DNA of 40,910 bases from Acetobacterium sp. (GCA_028692885.1 JAQUWM010000018.1:1-40910), one strand, 5' to 3'. Shown: positions 22,516 to 31,023, counted from the first letter of the stretch. Numbers and translations are program-made. The notes: a model not told the origin generated them from the letters alone.

Positions 22516-24222
22516 ATGGAAACACTAATTAATGTTAATGCGTTATCAGTTCAATACAAAGAGGGCTTTACCCTTGGTCCGATCAGTTTTGCAATGCAGC
22601 CCGGTGAGTGTTTGTCGATTGTTGGGGAATCCGGTTGTGGCAAGTCGACCCTGGCCAAAGCGATGGTCAATCTGCTCGATCACAATGCCAGGGTATCCGG
22701 CGAGGTCAGCCTTCAGGGGCAATCACTTTTAAATTTGTCCCCGCAAAAATGGGAAGCGATTCGGATGAAAAGAATTGCTCTGGCGTTTCAAAACTCGTCT
22801 GAGGTATTAAATCCGCTTTTAAGCCTGGGTGAACAGATCAAAGAGATTCTTAAAAAAGTTTTTCCCAAAAACAGCGTTAAGAAACGGTCAGAGCAGCTGA
22901 TGGAGATGGTCGGATTAAATCCCGAGGTGCTCACGCAATTTCCCGGCCAACTTTCCGGGGGGATGCTGCAGCGTTATCTGATTGCCTGCAGCATCGCTCT
23001 GACTCCGCAGCTGGTGATTCTCGATGAACCGACCAGCTCCTTGGATATGCATACTAAAAATGAAATCATTGCCTTAATCAAAGACATTAGTCGCAATTAC
23101 GGGGTTTCCTTTATTACCATTACCCATGACCTTGGGCTTGCCAGGGATATCAGCGAAAAAGTCATGGTGCTGTATAAGGGCACGCTGCTTGAATCAGGAA
23201 ACACCGATGAGGTGCTTGAATCGCCGCGACACCCTTATACCCGGGGACTTATTAATGCCAGTATGGACATTCAACCATACCGTGATATTTGGGGAATTCA
23301 GCACGTCTGTGAATGTGATCAACCGGAAATGGGCTGTCCATTTTTTCGTCGTTGCCATCAAAAACTGAATTCCTGCAGGGAACATAAACCGGCTCTGATG
23401 ATCGAAAAAAATGATTCTTCTCGCCGGATTGCCTGTAACCGGGGCGGAATTGTCACTCTTTTAGAAGGCTATGATCTTTGCAAAAAATATGGCAGCAAAG
23501 CGGTTTTAGGTAATATCGATCTCCAGGTCAGTTCAGGTGAAATTGTCTCGCTTGTAGGACAATCCGGGATGGGTAAGACAACCCTCTCCCACATCCTCGG
23601 CGGTTTCCTGGCTTGTGATCAAGGAACCATCCTTTTTGAAAACGAAGTGGCGGACTTTAAAGCGCTGCATCAGCAAAAGAAGGGTTTGCAAATGGTCTTC
23701 CAGGATCCTGAAACGGCTTTAAATCAAAACATGTCGGTTTATAATTGTATCGCTGAACCATTGACACTGCAAAAATCCGAGACGCCTGAGACGCTCTGGC
23801 TCAAAGTTGAACAAATTTTAACCGATGTCGGATTGCCCTCGTCTTTGGGCTTTATGAACCAGAAGGTTAAAACCCTCTCCGGCGGTCAAAAGCAGCGGGT
23901 TTCGATTGCCCGAGCGTTAACGATGGAACCGAAGTTGCTGATTGCCGATGAGCCGACTTCGATGCTGGATGCTTCCAGTAAAGCAAACCTGATTCGGCTG
24001 CTCAAAGGCTTGCAGAACAAACACGGTTTTTCGATGCTCTTTGTCACCCACGATATTGCCTGTGCGATGAAAATTTCAGAACGGATTTACCTGATCAAAG
24101 GCGATGAAGGGATCCAGGAAGTTAAAGATCCAACTAAAATTTTGGATTATTTTAAAGGCGAAGCCAAGCCATCAAGCCACGCATCATATTTTCAGGATAC
24201 TTATCACCAACCAGCGGTCTGA
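22516..24222 (+). CDS. ABC importer, fused double ATPase (DppD-DppF type)
   Basis: A 568-residue protein with two complete ATPase domains in one chain. Domain 1 has Walker A GESGCGKST (37-45), signature LSGGMLQR and Walker B VILDEPTSSLD. A Cys-rich oligopeptide/nickel-transporter C-terminal extension follows (CECDQPEMGCPFFRRCHQK...), which in relatives can carry an Fe-S cluster. Domain 2 has Walker A GQSGMGKTT (348-356), signature LSGGQKQR and Walker B IADEPTSMLD. The fusion supplies both nucleotide-binding sites to the permease pair. The start has AGGGAG upstream. With the binding protein and two permeases, the importer is complete. Confidence 0.93.
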   Translation: METLINVNALSVQYKEGFTLGPISFAMQPGECLSIVGESGCGKSTLAKAMVNLLDHNARVSGEVSLQGQSLLNLSPQKWEAIRMKRIALAFQNSSEVLNPLLSLGEQIKEILKKVFPKNSVKKRSEQLMEMVGLNPEVLTQFPGQLSGGMLQRYLIACSIALTPQLVILDEPTSSLDMHTKNEIIALIKDISRNYGVSFITITHDLGLARDISEKVMVLYKGTLLESGNTDEVLESPRHPYTRGLINASMDIQPYRDIWGIQHVCECDQPEMGCPFFRRCHQKLNSCREHKPALMIEKNDSSRRIACNRGGIVTLLEGYDLCKKYGSKAVLGNIDLQVSSGEIVSLVGQSGMGKTTLSHILGGFLACDQGTILFENEVADFKALHQQKKGLQMVFQDPETALNQNMSVYNCIAEPLTLQKSETPETLWLKVEQILTDVGLPSSLGFMNQKVKTLSGGQKQRVSIARALTMEPKLLIADEPTSMLDASSKANLIRLLKGLQNKHGFSMLFVTHDIACAMKISERIYLIKGDEGIQEVKDPTKILDYFKGEAKPSSHASYFQDTYHQPAV

Positions 24223-24230
24223 AGAATAAC

Positions 24231-24263
24231 AGTCCTCCCATTGAAGCAATCAATGGGAGGGCT
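24231..24263 (+). terminator. Long stem-loop after the importer operon
   Basis: A 14-bp stem (24231-24244 with 24250-24263, one G-T pair) with loop AGCAA sits 9 nt after the operon. There is no T-tract, so it may be an mRNA 3' stabilising structure instead of a full terminator. Confidence 0.6.
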
Positions 24264-24455
24264 ATTGTGATGGTAAGCGAAATGTTTTTATTTCTGATCG
24301 CAAAATGGCCAAAACTCAAAAAACTGGGGTGGTCTTGTTATGCTGTTGGCTTCCCTTTGGAAGTGATGCTGAGTTTTATGTTGTTTCATATGAAGGTCAT
24401 AGTTTTCTCGACAACCCGTTTGAATAATTTCCGTCACCGACAAAAATTGGTGATG

Positions 24456-24480
24456 CACGGTTTCAGAAACCGTGTATAAT
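24456..24480 (+). promoter_or_regulatory. Operator-like dyad abutting the nitroreductase -10 box
   Basis: The perfect dyad CACGGTTT-CAG-AAACCGTG (24456-24474) runs directly into TATAAT (24475-24480). No good -35 lies 17 bp upstream (GATGCA), so the promoter may need an activator, or a repressor may bind in the spacer. Confidence 0.55.
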
Positions 24481-24508
24481 AAAGATATTAAAGAAAATGG
24501 AGGTCATT

Positions 24509-25051
24509 ATGGAATTTCAAAACGTGATTGAAGCAAGAAGAAGTATGCGGAAATACGACGCATCTAAAAAGGTGGATGAAGCGACTATTAAAACGATAAT
24601 TGAGGCGGCAATCCTGGCGCCATCGTGGAAAAATTCGCAGACGGCACGGTATTATTGCATCACATCAGAGGCGCTGGTGAGTCAGTTCAAAGCGGAGTGT
24701 CTACCGTCTTTTAATGCCAACAATGCCGCCGATGCACCGGTGCTGATTATCACCACCTTCGTCAAAAACATCGCTGGATTCAGCCCCGACGGCGAACCAA
24801 CCAATGAGCTGGGAAATGGCTGGGGATTTTATGATCTGGGTCTGCACAATCAAAATTTGATTTTAAAAGCCCAGGATCTGGGACTAGATACTCTGATCAT
24901 GGGAATTCGGGATGCCAATAAAATCCGGGAGATGCTGTCGATCAGTGAAGATGAGATCATCGTAGCGGTGATTGCGGTGGGTTATGCAGATCAGGAAGCC
25001 AGGAAGCCCCCTCGTAAAGCAGCGGATGAGATCCTGAAGTTTTTCTCTTAG
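24509..25051 (+). CDS. Nitroreductase family protein
   Basis: A 180-residue FMN-dependent oxidoreductase. It starts MEFQNVIEARRSMRKYD, the typical RRS phosphate-binding motif of the nitroreductase fold, followed by EAAILAPSWKNSQTARYYCI, where the S-x-x-N-x-Q residues contact the flavin, and a C-terminal VAVIAVGYADQEARKPPRKAADEIL. Probably a homodimer reducing nitro compounds, quinones or similar acceptors with NAD(P)H. The ATG at 24509 is chosen because GGAGG lies 5 nt upstream; the earlier ATG at 24497 would bury that site. Control through the adjacent dyad is likely. Confidence 0.9.
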   Translation: MEFQNVIEARRSMRKYDASKKVDEATIKTIIEAAILAPSWKNSQTARYYCITSEALVSQFKAECLPSFNANNAADAPVLIITTFVKNIAGFSPDGEPTNELGNGWGFYDLGLHNQNLILKAQDLGLDTLIMGIRDANKIREMLSISEDEIIVAVIAVGYADQEARKPPRKAADEILKFFS

Positions 25052-25210
25052 ATGAAAATGTCAGATTCTGTTTGAAATGTGGCAGAAAAGTATCCTGAAC
25101 TTTCTAATTTAACGAAGTATTGCAAATAAAAAGACTTAATGATGATCGATAATGAACAATAAAGTAACCAGCAAATATTAGGGGCGGCGCTTCAAGTTTA
25201 TGGTTGTTGT

Positions 25211-25239
25211 TTGTCATGTCTGCAACAACATGATACAAT
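25211..25239 (+). promoter_or_regulatory. Promoter
   Basis: TTGTCA (25211-25216), 17-bp spacer, TACAAT (25234-25239), ahead of the small membrane protein gene. The rest of the 25052-25331 gap shows nothing else. Confidence 0.65.
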
Positions 25240-25331
25240 AAAAAGATCTAAACAGCTTGGTTTGGTTAAGGCGGAATAATTCCAAACAGCAGGGATTAGA
25301 AAAGAAGAAAGATCCAATTGGAGGTTTGAAG

Positions 25332-25691
25332 ATGAACGATCTATTGCTGTTAAGCGGATCTATCATTATTGTATGTTACTTGATCATCTCATCAAGAACG
25401 ACAAAAAATATCGAACGATCAATTAGATTGTCAAATACTTTAGTGGCTTTGGCAAGCTTTTTAATCTGTTTTTCACATTCGAGTTATATAAATCTTATCA
25501 CATTGCCCTGGGAAAGAATTAATTTAAGTGCAGTGTTTTTCAATTTTGGATGGGTTGCTTTCCTGGCTGGCCTTTTCATTATGTTCATTGAGCTGCTCAA
25601 AGATCCGATTTACAAGTATTCGCCATATGTTGCGATAATTGGGATGAGCTTATTATCAATGTATGCTAATATTGCCATGCCGATAGGGTAG
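25332..25691 (+). CDS. Small integral membrane protein, unknown
   Basis: A 119-residue protein with four predicted membrane segments (about 3-20, 36-53, 62-84, 96-115) and a short charged loop RTTKNIERSIR after the first helix. I recognise no family. The ATG at 25332 has GGAGG 9 nt upstream; an in-frame start at 25257 would add a polar extension inside the untranslated leader. The gene has its own promoter and sits between a nitroreductase and an orphan binding protein, so the context does not suggest a role. Confidence 0.7.
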   Translation: MNDLLLLSGSIIIVCYLIISSRTTKNIERSIRLSNTLVALASFLICFSHSSYINLITLPWERINLSAVFFNFGWVAFLAGLFIMFIELLKDPIYKYSPYVAIIGMSLLSMYANIAMPIG

Positions 25692-25772
25692 CGACCGCTG
25701 CTGAGAAGACCAACAAATTAGGAATCTCGATCAGATAGATAATCGAATACTTTGAAAGTTAAAGGAGAAAGA

Positions 25773-27248
25773 ATGAAAAGAGAACGAATGAAAACAAAGG
25801 TTATACTGGTATGCCTGGTGTTAAGCGTGCTGATGTTATTGACGGCCTGCTCGGCGGGTGAAAAAACAGCCCTGGATCCCAAGAGTCCCGTTTCCATTAC
25901 CTTGTGGCATTATTATGTCGGGGATAATAAGATTGCTCTGGAAACTGCGGTGGATGCTTTCAACAAAAGTGCGGGTTCTGAAAAGGGGGTTGTGGTCAAT
26001 GTTGTAGCTAAGGGCAGTGTTACTGAATTAGAAAAGGCTGTCACTGATGCCGCTAAAGGTGTCATCAATGCCGAAGCCATGCCAGATCTGTTTTCCTGCT
26101 ATCCCGATAAGGCACTGGAAATTGATGAACTCGGCAAGCTATGTGATTTAAACGATTACTTCAGCGAGACAGAAAAGGCTCTATATGTGGAAGAATTTCT
26201 AAATGACGGCCAGTTTGATGGTCAGCGTCTGCTGATTCTGCCAATTGTAAAAAGTACCGAACTGCTTTATGTTAATGAAACTGCCTGGAATGAATTTGCG
26301 GTAGCCAATGGTCAGGACGCCAATAAGCTCAGCACCTGGGAGGGTGTTTATACGGCAGCGCAGGCCTATTATCAATGGACTGATGCTCAGACCCCGGAAA
26401 CTGCCGGGGATGGGAAAAGCCTGATGGGCGTTGATTCAGTTGCCAATTATGTCATTATCGGCAATAAGCAACTGGGGGTTGAAGTCATTGATGGCCAAAA
26501 CCAACAGGTGATGTTAAATCGGGAGGTGTTGAAAAAGATCTTTGATACTTATTATGGTGGCATGAGTCTGGGCTATTTTAATGCTGTGGGTAAATTTCGG
26601 TCAGATGATATTAAAGCTGGTGATTTGGCGGCTTACGTGGGTTCATCATCAGGAGCCGCCTATTTTCCAACCTGGATCGAAAAGGACAACACCCAGCTAC
26701 CGATTGAATTTATGGCCCGATCCTATCCAGTCTTTGAAGGAGGCAGCCCCTACGCAATCCAGCAGGGTGCTGGTATGAGTGTTGCGAACTCTACCCCAGA
26801 AAAGCAGGAAGGGGCCGCTGTTTTTCTAAAATGGTTTACGGCAGAAGCTCAGAATATTGATTTTGCGATGACCACCGGATATCTGCCGGTGCAGTCTGGA
26901 GCTTATGAGAATGCTGAATTTAAAGCATCCTTGGAAAATCTGCGGACTGGCGATGCCGCCGAAAAAAATATCGCAGCCGTTTATGATATTGCCTTGAATC
27001 AGATTATGGAACGGGATACCTATGCCTCTTTGCCTTTTAAGGGGAGCTATGAGGTGCGGTTCACTCTGGAAAAATCGCTCACGGCTATGGGCGAGTCAGG
27101 ACGTCAAAATGCGGTATCGTTAAAGGAACAGGGCTTGTCAGAAACGGAAATATTAGCAACGCTGGATTTGAATGCCCGGTTTGAAGAGTGGCTGACGGTT
27201 ATTCGTAGTCGGCTTGATGAGTCCGGCATAGCCTATGTTGAAAAATAA
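25773..27248 (+). CDS. Family-1 ABC substrate-binding lipoprotein (orphan)
   Basis: A 491-residue extracellular solute-binding protein of the sugar/polyol class (SBP_bac_1). Lipobox LLTAC (Cys26) is followed by VSITLWHYYVGDNKIALETAVDAFNKS, the usual beta-strand and helix of this family, then MPDLFSCYPDKALEIDELGKLCDLNDYF, and late LKWFTAEAQNIDFAMTTGYLPVQ. It is preceded by AAGGAG; the upstream TTG at 25752 is a poorer start. No permease or ATPase genes lie nearby, so the protein must share a transporter encoded elsewhere or act as a sensor. A 17-bp terminator follows. Confidence 0.88.
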   Translation: MKRERMKTKVILVCLVLSVLMLLTACSAGEKTALDPKSPVSITLWHYYVGDNKIALETAVDAFNKSAGSEKGVVVNVVAKGSVTELEKAVTDAAKGVINAEAMPDLFSCYPDKALEIDELGKLCDLNDYFSETEKALYVEEFLNDGQFDGQRLLILPIVKSTELLYVNETAWNEFAVANGQDANKLSTWEGVYTAAQAYYQWTDAQTPETAGDGKSLMGVDSVANYVIIGNKQLGVEVIDGQNQQVMLNREVLKKIFDTYYGGMSLGYFNAVGKFRSDDIKAGDLAAYVGSSSGAAYFPTWIEKDNTQLPIEFMARSYPVFEGGSPYAIQQGAGMSVANSTPEKQEGAAVFLKWFTAEAQNIDFAMTTGYLPVQSGAYENAEFKASLENLRTGDAAEKNIAAVYDIALNQIMERDTYASLPFKGSYEVRFTLEKSLTAMGESGRQNAVSLKEQGLSETEILATLDLNARFEEWLTVIRSRLDESGIAYVEK

Positions 27249-27255
27249 AGAATAG

Positions 27256-27296
27256 AAGAAATCCTTATTCGCTATCGTTGCGGATAAGGATTTCTT
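27256..27296. terminator. Bidirectional terminator
   Basis: A 17-bp stem with one G-T pair and a 7-nt loop (27256-27272 with 27280-27296), between the convergent binding-protein and MFS genes. Confidence 0.85.
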
Positions 27297-27328
27297 AATG
27301 TGATAAAAAGCGATAAAAGTAGCTGGAT

Positions 27329-28564
27329 CTAACCTCTGATTTTGCTAAGTAGCGGCATTTTTGTAACCGCCAGCCATAGTCCACCCGAAAGCAGCCCTAG
27401 AATGAGGTTAAGTGATCCAATGATGGGGATCAGGTTGTCCATATTAAATGAAATAATAATCATCCCTAGGCTTCCCATGATAGTGGCAAAAGAACCCATC
27501 AATGAAGAGGCTGAACCGGCATCTTCGGTCTGCTGATCGAGCATCAGGTAGGCGCTGGGCGGTCGGGCGCAGCTGCCGGCCAGGGTAGCCGGAAATAATG
27601 CCAAGGCAAAGATAAAGGGGTTGCTTTGCCCAAACAGAAGAATGGCCAGACCGCTTAAAATGGTGATGCCAAAACAGAGATTAATAATAGAAAAACGTTT
27701 AAAATGATTGGACAACTTGATATAAATCAGTGGACCAATCATCATGGCCAGGGCATTAAAGGCAAAAAAGTAACTGTATATCTGGCTGCTAACCCCAAAG
27801 TCATTTTGATAAATATAAGAGGACGATGAGATAAATGCCAATCCTGAGAGGCTAGACAGGGAAAAAATAAAAAGCAGTGATGTAAAGGCCGGATTTTTAA
27901 GCACAACCCCCAGTCGGCCCAGGGTGTGTAAGATATTCCCGGCCCCTCGTATTTCAATGGTTTCCTGAAAGGCGATTGAGCCCAGAAGGATGATGATGCC
28001 GAGTAGGCCCTGAATGATAAAGATTCCCCGCCAGGAGGTAAAGGTCAGCAGCAGCGCCCCGATCACGGGAGCAACAGCCGGGACAATGATAACCATCGAC
28101 TGAACGATGGCCAGGGTTTTTTCCTGCTTTCTTTCCAGATAGACATCTTTAACAATGGCCGTGGCCACCGCACTGGCAGAACTGCCACCAATGGCTTGTA
28201 AGACCCGGAAAAAGATAAGTTGATAAATATTGCCTGAAACGGCACAGAGTAGGCCAGCGATGGCATATCCGGTAACGCCCACCAGTAAAATTGGTCGGCG
28301 GCCGAACTTATCACTGAGCGGTCCCCAAATTAACATTCCCGCACTAAAGAAAATAAAAAACAGGATCAGGGTCAGATTGGTCAGGTATTCAGGTACATTA
28401 AAATAGGTGGTCATGGTGGGTAAGGCGGGCAAATAAAGGTCAGTTGAGAGCGGCGCAAAAGCACTTAAAAAAACCAGGAAGATCAGCAGGCCTCGATCAC
28501 CCAGATATTTTTGCCGTTTGGTAGATTCGTTTGAAGCATTTTTCTTATTCATTTTTTCTCGCAT
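27329..28564 (-). CDS. MFS transporter, Bcr/CflA drug-resistance type
   Basis: A 411-residue proton-driven exporter with 12 membrane helices. The Bcr/CflA signature LSAFAPLSTDLYLPALPTM follows the charged N-terminus, and motif A GPLSDKFGRRPILL lies between helices 2 and 3. The next loop contains RVLQAIGGSSASAVATAIVKDVY. Relatives export bicyclomycin, chloramphenicol, sulfonamides or dipeptides. The ATG at 28564 has no clear ribosome site, and the in-frame ATG at 28552 (12 nt downstream) is an equally good choice. It is monocistronic. The 28565-28719 region holds no gene. Confidence 0.92.
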   Translation of the reverse strand: MREKMNKKNASNESTKRQKYLGDRGLLIFLVFLSAFAPLSTDLYLPALPTMTTYFNVPEYLTNLTLILFFIFFSAGMLIWGPLSDKFGRRPILLVGVTGYAIAGLLCAVSGNIYQLIFFRVLQAIGGSSASAVATAIVKDVYLERKQEKTLAIVQSMVIIVPAVAPVIGALLLTFTSWRGIFIIQGLLGIIILLGSIAFQETIEIRGAGNILHTLGRLGVVLKNPAFTSLLFIFSLSSLSGLAFISSSSYIYQNDFGVSSQIYSYFFAFNALAMMIGPLIYIKLSNHFKRFSIINLCFGITILSGLAILLFGQSNPFIFALALFPATLAGSCARPPSAYLMLDQQTEDAGSASSLMGSFATIMGSLGMIIISFNMDNLIPIIGSLNLILGLLSGGLWLAVTKMPLLSKIRG

Positions 28565-28719
28565 TCTGTAAAATTAAGGGTTGATACCAAATATTGACTC
28601 TATATAATATTATAGATTATAAATATTATTTTACAAGGTTATATTCCGATTAATTTCACGAAACGCTTAAGAAAAACTTTCGGCGCTAATTATTCTTACA
28701 ATAGAAAGACCAGTCAGGA

Positions 28720-28748
28720 TTGACATGGGTATTTAATTAATCTATAGT
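28720..28748 (+). promoter_or_regulatory. Consensus promoter of the diguanylate cyclase gene
   Basis: TTGACA (28720-28725), 17-bp spacer, TATAGT (28743-28748). This is among the best sigma-70/A promoters in the window. Confidence 0.8.
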
Positions 28749-28795
28749 ATTTAGGGACAGGTTTTGTAGTTTATTGCATTAATAAGGAGAAGAGA

Positions 28796-28816
28796 ATGGA
28801 AGATCCCTTACGATGA
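28796..28816 (+). promoter_or_regulatory. Six-codon leader ORF coupled to the diguanylate cyclase start
   Basis: AAGGAG serves ATG 28796, which opens the mini-ORF MEDPLR ending at TGA 28814-28816. That stop overlaps the cyclase start ATG 28813 (ATGA). The cyclase itself has no ribosome site at the right distance, so its translation probably depends on ribosomes finishing the mini-ORF. Confidence 0.6.
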
Positions 28817-30528
28817 AAACTGAAAAAAGAAGCAAGTGCGTTGTGATATCCTTAGTGGTGCTTTTTATCCTGACCGTTCTCTTTTTAGCCAGTGTAAACA
28901 GCGAAGAGGATCTTAGAATTGTTGGTGAAAATTTATTAACCCTCTCGGAAAATTGGACAATCCGCTATGGCGATTATCAGGAGCAAGCGGTCAGTCTGCC
29001 GGTCAGTCTTGATGTTACACCGGGAACGGCTTATGAAGCTTCGCTTGTCCTTCCTAGCGTCGCAAATCAGATGAATTATATATTGCTACGTTCATCGATG
29101 CAGGATATTGTCGTCTATTTAGCTGGTCAGGAAATCTATCGGGCCGAAAAACTGGAAACTCAGGGAATTACCAGTCCAATAGCCAGTACCTGGGTAATGT
29201 TTAAGCTCCCGCAGGATTTTCAGGGGGAAACCTTAACGCTTGTGTTAAAAAGTGAGGTAGCGGCCTTTTCGGGCCACATTAATACGGTGATGCTGGGAGA
29301 AGATTCGAGCCTTGTCTATTATGTTTTCAAACAGGGGTTCAGTGGTTTTATTGTCTTTCTGGTGTTATTCGCAATGGGTTTGCTGGCGATCGTTTTTTCA
29401 ATTTTCACAAAAAGCGTCGCTGATAATCGTTTTTTATATCTGGGATTACTAGTCATCGCGACCAGTATCTGGATTTTATCTGAAGCCAAACTGCTACAGT
29501 TTTTTTTGGGCAATCGATATATTATCGGGGGAATCAGCTATCTGATGGTACCGCTGATGGGAGCCTTTTTTTCTTTGTATGTAAAAGAAACAATTTTTGT
29601 TGAACCGCAAAATAAACGGTTGATGCAGATGATGGCGGGACTGTACCTGTTCCTATTAATTGCTTCAATGTTCCTGCAGGGATGGGGGATCAGTGCCTTT
29701 ATTGAGACCATGAACATCATGTTTATCGTCATTTTTCTAAATATCATGGTGTTCGCCTTTTTGGTGGTGTCTGAGCTGGTTAAACAAAAAAACCAGAATG
29801 CCACGCAGTTTTTCAAATACATGAGTGTGCTGTCCATCAGTGTTATTCTTGAAGGGATCGCTTTTTTTACCAATCATTTTGACTATACGTCGGCTTTTTT
29901 AAGAATCGGCAGCCTCGTCTTTTTTGGTTTGCTGCTGATGGATTCCTATCTCTATTTTAAACGGAGTCTTCAAAGCCAGAAGGAGCGGGACCTTTATGAA
30001 ACCCTGGCCTACAAAGATGTTTTAACCGGGGGGAACAACCGGGCCGCATTTGAACGCGATTTTGAGAAGCTAAGAAACAAAGAAGAATCATTCAGACTGG
30101 TGTTGCTTGATTTAAATGAACTGAAATACATCAACGACCATTTCGGACATGGATCTGGGGATGAGGCCATTAAAACACTTTATAGAATGATGCATAATGC
30201 GTTTATGCCGGAGGGGGTGTGTTACCGGATTGGTGGTGATGAATTTGCTATCCTGATGGAGAATACCGCGGAAACCGTCGTTAAACGTAGTATTATCCAG
30301 ATGAGAAAACCGCTTAAACGAGCCGAGAGTCATGTGGAGTATCCCCTTGAGGTGGCCATCGGTACCGATGTTTACGATGCCTGGATTTGGGAAAATCTAA
30401 CCCGATTCTATCATCATGTGGATCAGAAAATGTATGCGGACAAGCTCGAAATAAAAAAGATGCGTCAGGCAAGGCTTGCCTTGGGGCCAAATAAAAAGGC
30501 AATAGGGTCGGTTGATGCGCCGCTTTAA
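28813..30528 (+). CDS. Membrane diguanylate cyclase (7TMR-DISM-like sensor with GGDEF)
   Basis: A 571-residue protein predicted to make cyclic di-GMP from two GTP. An N-terminal helix (about 9-27) leads to an extracytoplasmic beta-rich domain (to about 165) resembling 7TMR-DISM extracellular sensors, seven membrane helices follow (about 170-380), then a GGDEF domain. That domain starts AYKDVLTGGNNRAAFERDF and contains the intact motif GGDEF (474-478). No RxxD inhibitory site is present before it. The last residues run into repeat copy B, which provides the stop codon, so the native C-terminus may have been altered. Confidence 0.9.
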   Translation: MKTEKRSKCVVISLVVLFILTVLFLASVNSEEDLRIVGENLLTLSENWTIRYGDYQEQAVSLPVSLDVTPGTAYEASLVLPSVANQMNYILLRSSMQDIVVYLAGQEIYRAEKLETQGITSPIASTWVMFKLPQDFQGETLTLVLKSEVAAFSGHINTVMLGEDSSLVYYVFKQGFSGFIVFLVLFAMGLLAIVFSIFTKSVADNRFLYLGLLVIATSIWILSEAKLLQFFLGNRYIIGGISYLMVPLMGAFFSLYVKETIFVEPQNKRLMQMMAGLYLFLLIASMFLQGWGISAFIETMNIMFIVIFLNIMVFAFLVVSELVKQKNQNATQFFKYMSVLSISVILEGIAFFTNHFDYTSAFLRIGSLVFFGLLLMDSYLYFKRSLQSQKERDLYETLAYKDVLTGGNNRAAFERDFEKLRNKEESFRLVLLDLNELKYINDHFGHGSGDEAIKTLYRMMHNAFMPEGVCYRIGGDEFAILMENTAETVVKRSIIQMRKPLKRAESHVEYPLEVAIGTDVYDAWIWENLTRFYHHVDQKMYADKLEIKKMRQARLALGPNKKAIGSVDAPL

Positions 30529-30622
30529 GTTGAGGCGATCCGTGATGACCAAGGGGGTCAGACCTTCGCCCGCACACTGCTCAATGGCCAGTTCAATTTG
30601 TCACATACTTTAGTTTAACTTA
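30525..30622. repeat. MITE-like inverted-repeat element, copy B
   Basis: The second, shorter copy of the element at 19026-19139. The core (30556-30580) matches 24 of 25 bases; flanking stretches such as CAGTTCAATTTG are also shared. Terminal repeats are degenerate (TAAGTT/AACTTA). Its left end contains the stop codon of the cyclase gene. Confidence 0.7.
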
Positions 30623-30649
30623 TATAGCAACATATTTTATTCAGATATT

Positions 30650-30699
30650 AAGCCTGATTGGTCAAGATTAAAAAAATCTGGCCAATCAGGCTTGTTTTC
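30650..30699 (+). terminator. Terminator after the cyclase gene
   Basis: A 12-bp stem AAGCCTGATTGG/CCAATCAGGCTT encloses a second inner stem AGATT/AATCT and is followed by GTTTTCT. Confidence 0.75.
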
Positions 30700-30787
30700 T
30701 ATTAAGACGGCTGTGTTAATATCATGGGGTATGATAGACATTGATAATTAATTATAGTGCCGAAAGAAATACAAGGAAGGTGATCAA

Positions 30788-30979
30788 ATGGATTCAATTA
30801 AAAAAGCAGTAGATGAACAAAGAGCATATTTTTCCAGTGGTATGGGCAGCTATCATGGTGAAGCAAGCTTTAAGAGCCTTTCCCATCATAAAAGTGTGTT
30901 AAATAAAAGTAACAAGCTGGACATCCCCTTAAGGTATCCGCCATTTGGAGCGGGTCATCTCAAATTACTAAAAAAATAA
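30788..30979 (+). pseudogene. Aldehyde dehydrogenase with in-frame internal deletion
   Basis: This 63-residue ORF joins the two ends of a class-3-type aldehyde dehydrogenase. Residues 1-18 (MDSIKKAVDEQRAYFSSG) match the N-terminal helix of such enzymes. From SGMGSYHGEASFKSLSH to PLRYPPFGAG...LKLLKK it matches the C-terminus. The central 390 or so residues, with the NAD-binding domain and the catalytic Cys and Glu, are missing. The junction falls on the shared residues SG, as expected for a deletion between short repeats. The ribosome site AAGGAAGGTG and the reading frame are intact, so a short peptide could still be made, but no enzyme activity is possible. Confidence 0.75.
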
Positions 30980-31023
30980 TGAGATAACGGATAAAAGATG
31001 AAGATGAAAAGGAACTAAAAAAG

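Noticed and set aside
24267-24479. 70-codon frame between importer and nitroreductase
   Set aside because: It runs through the nitroreductase operator and promoter and has no ribosome site or protein-like pattern.
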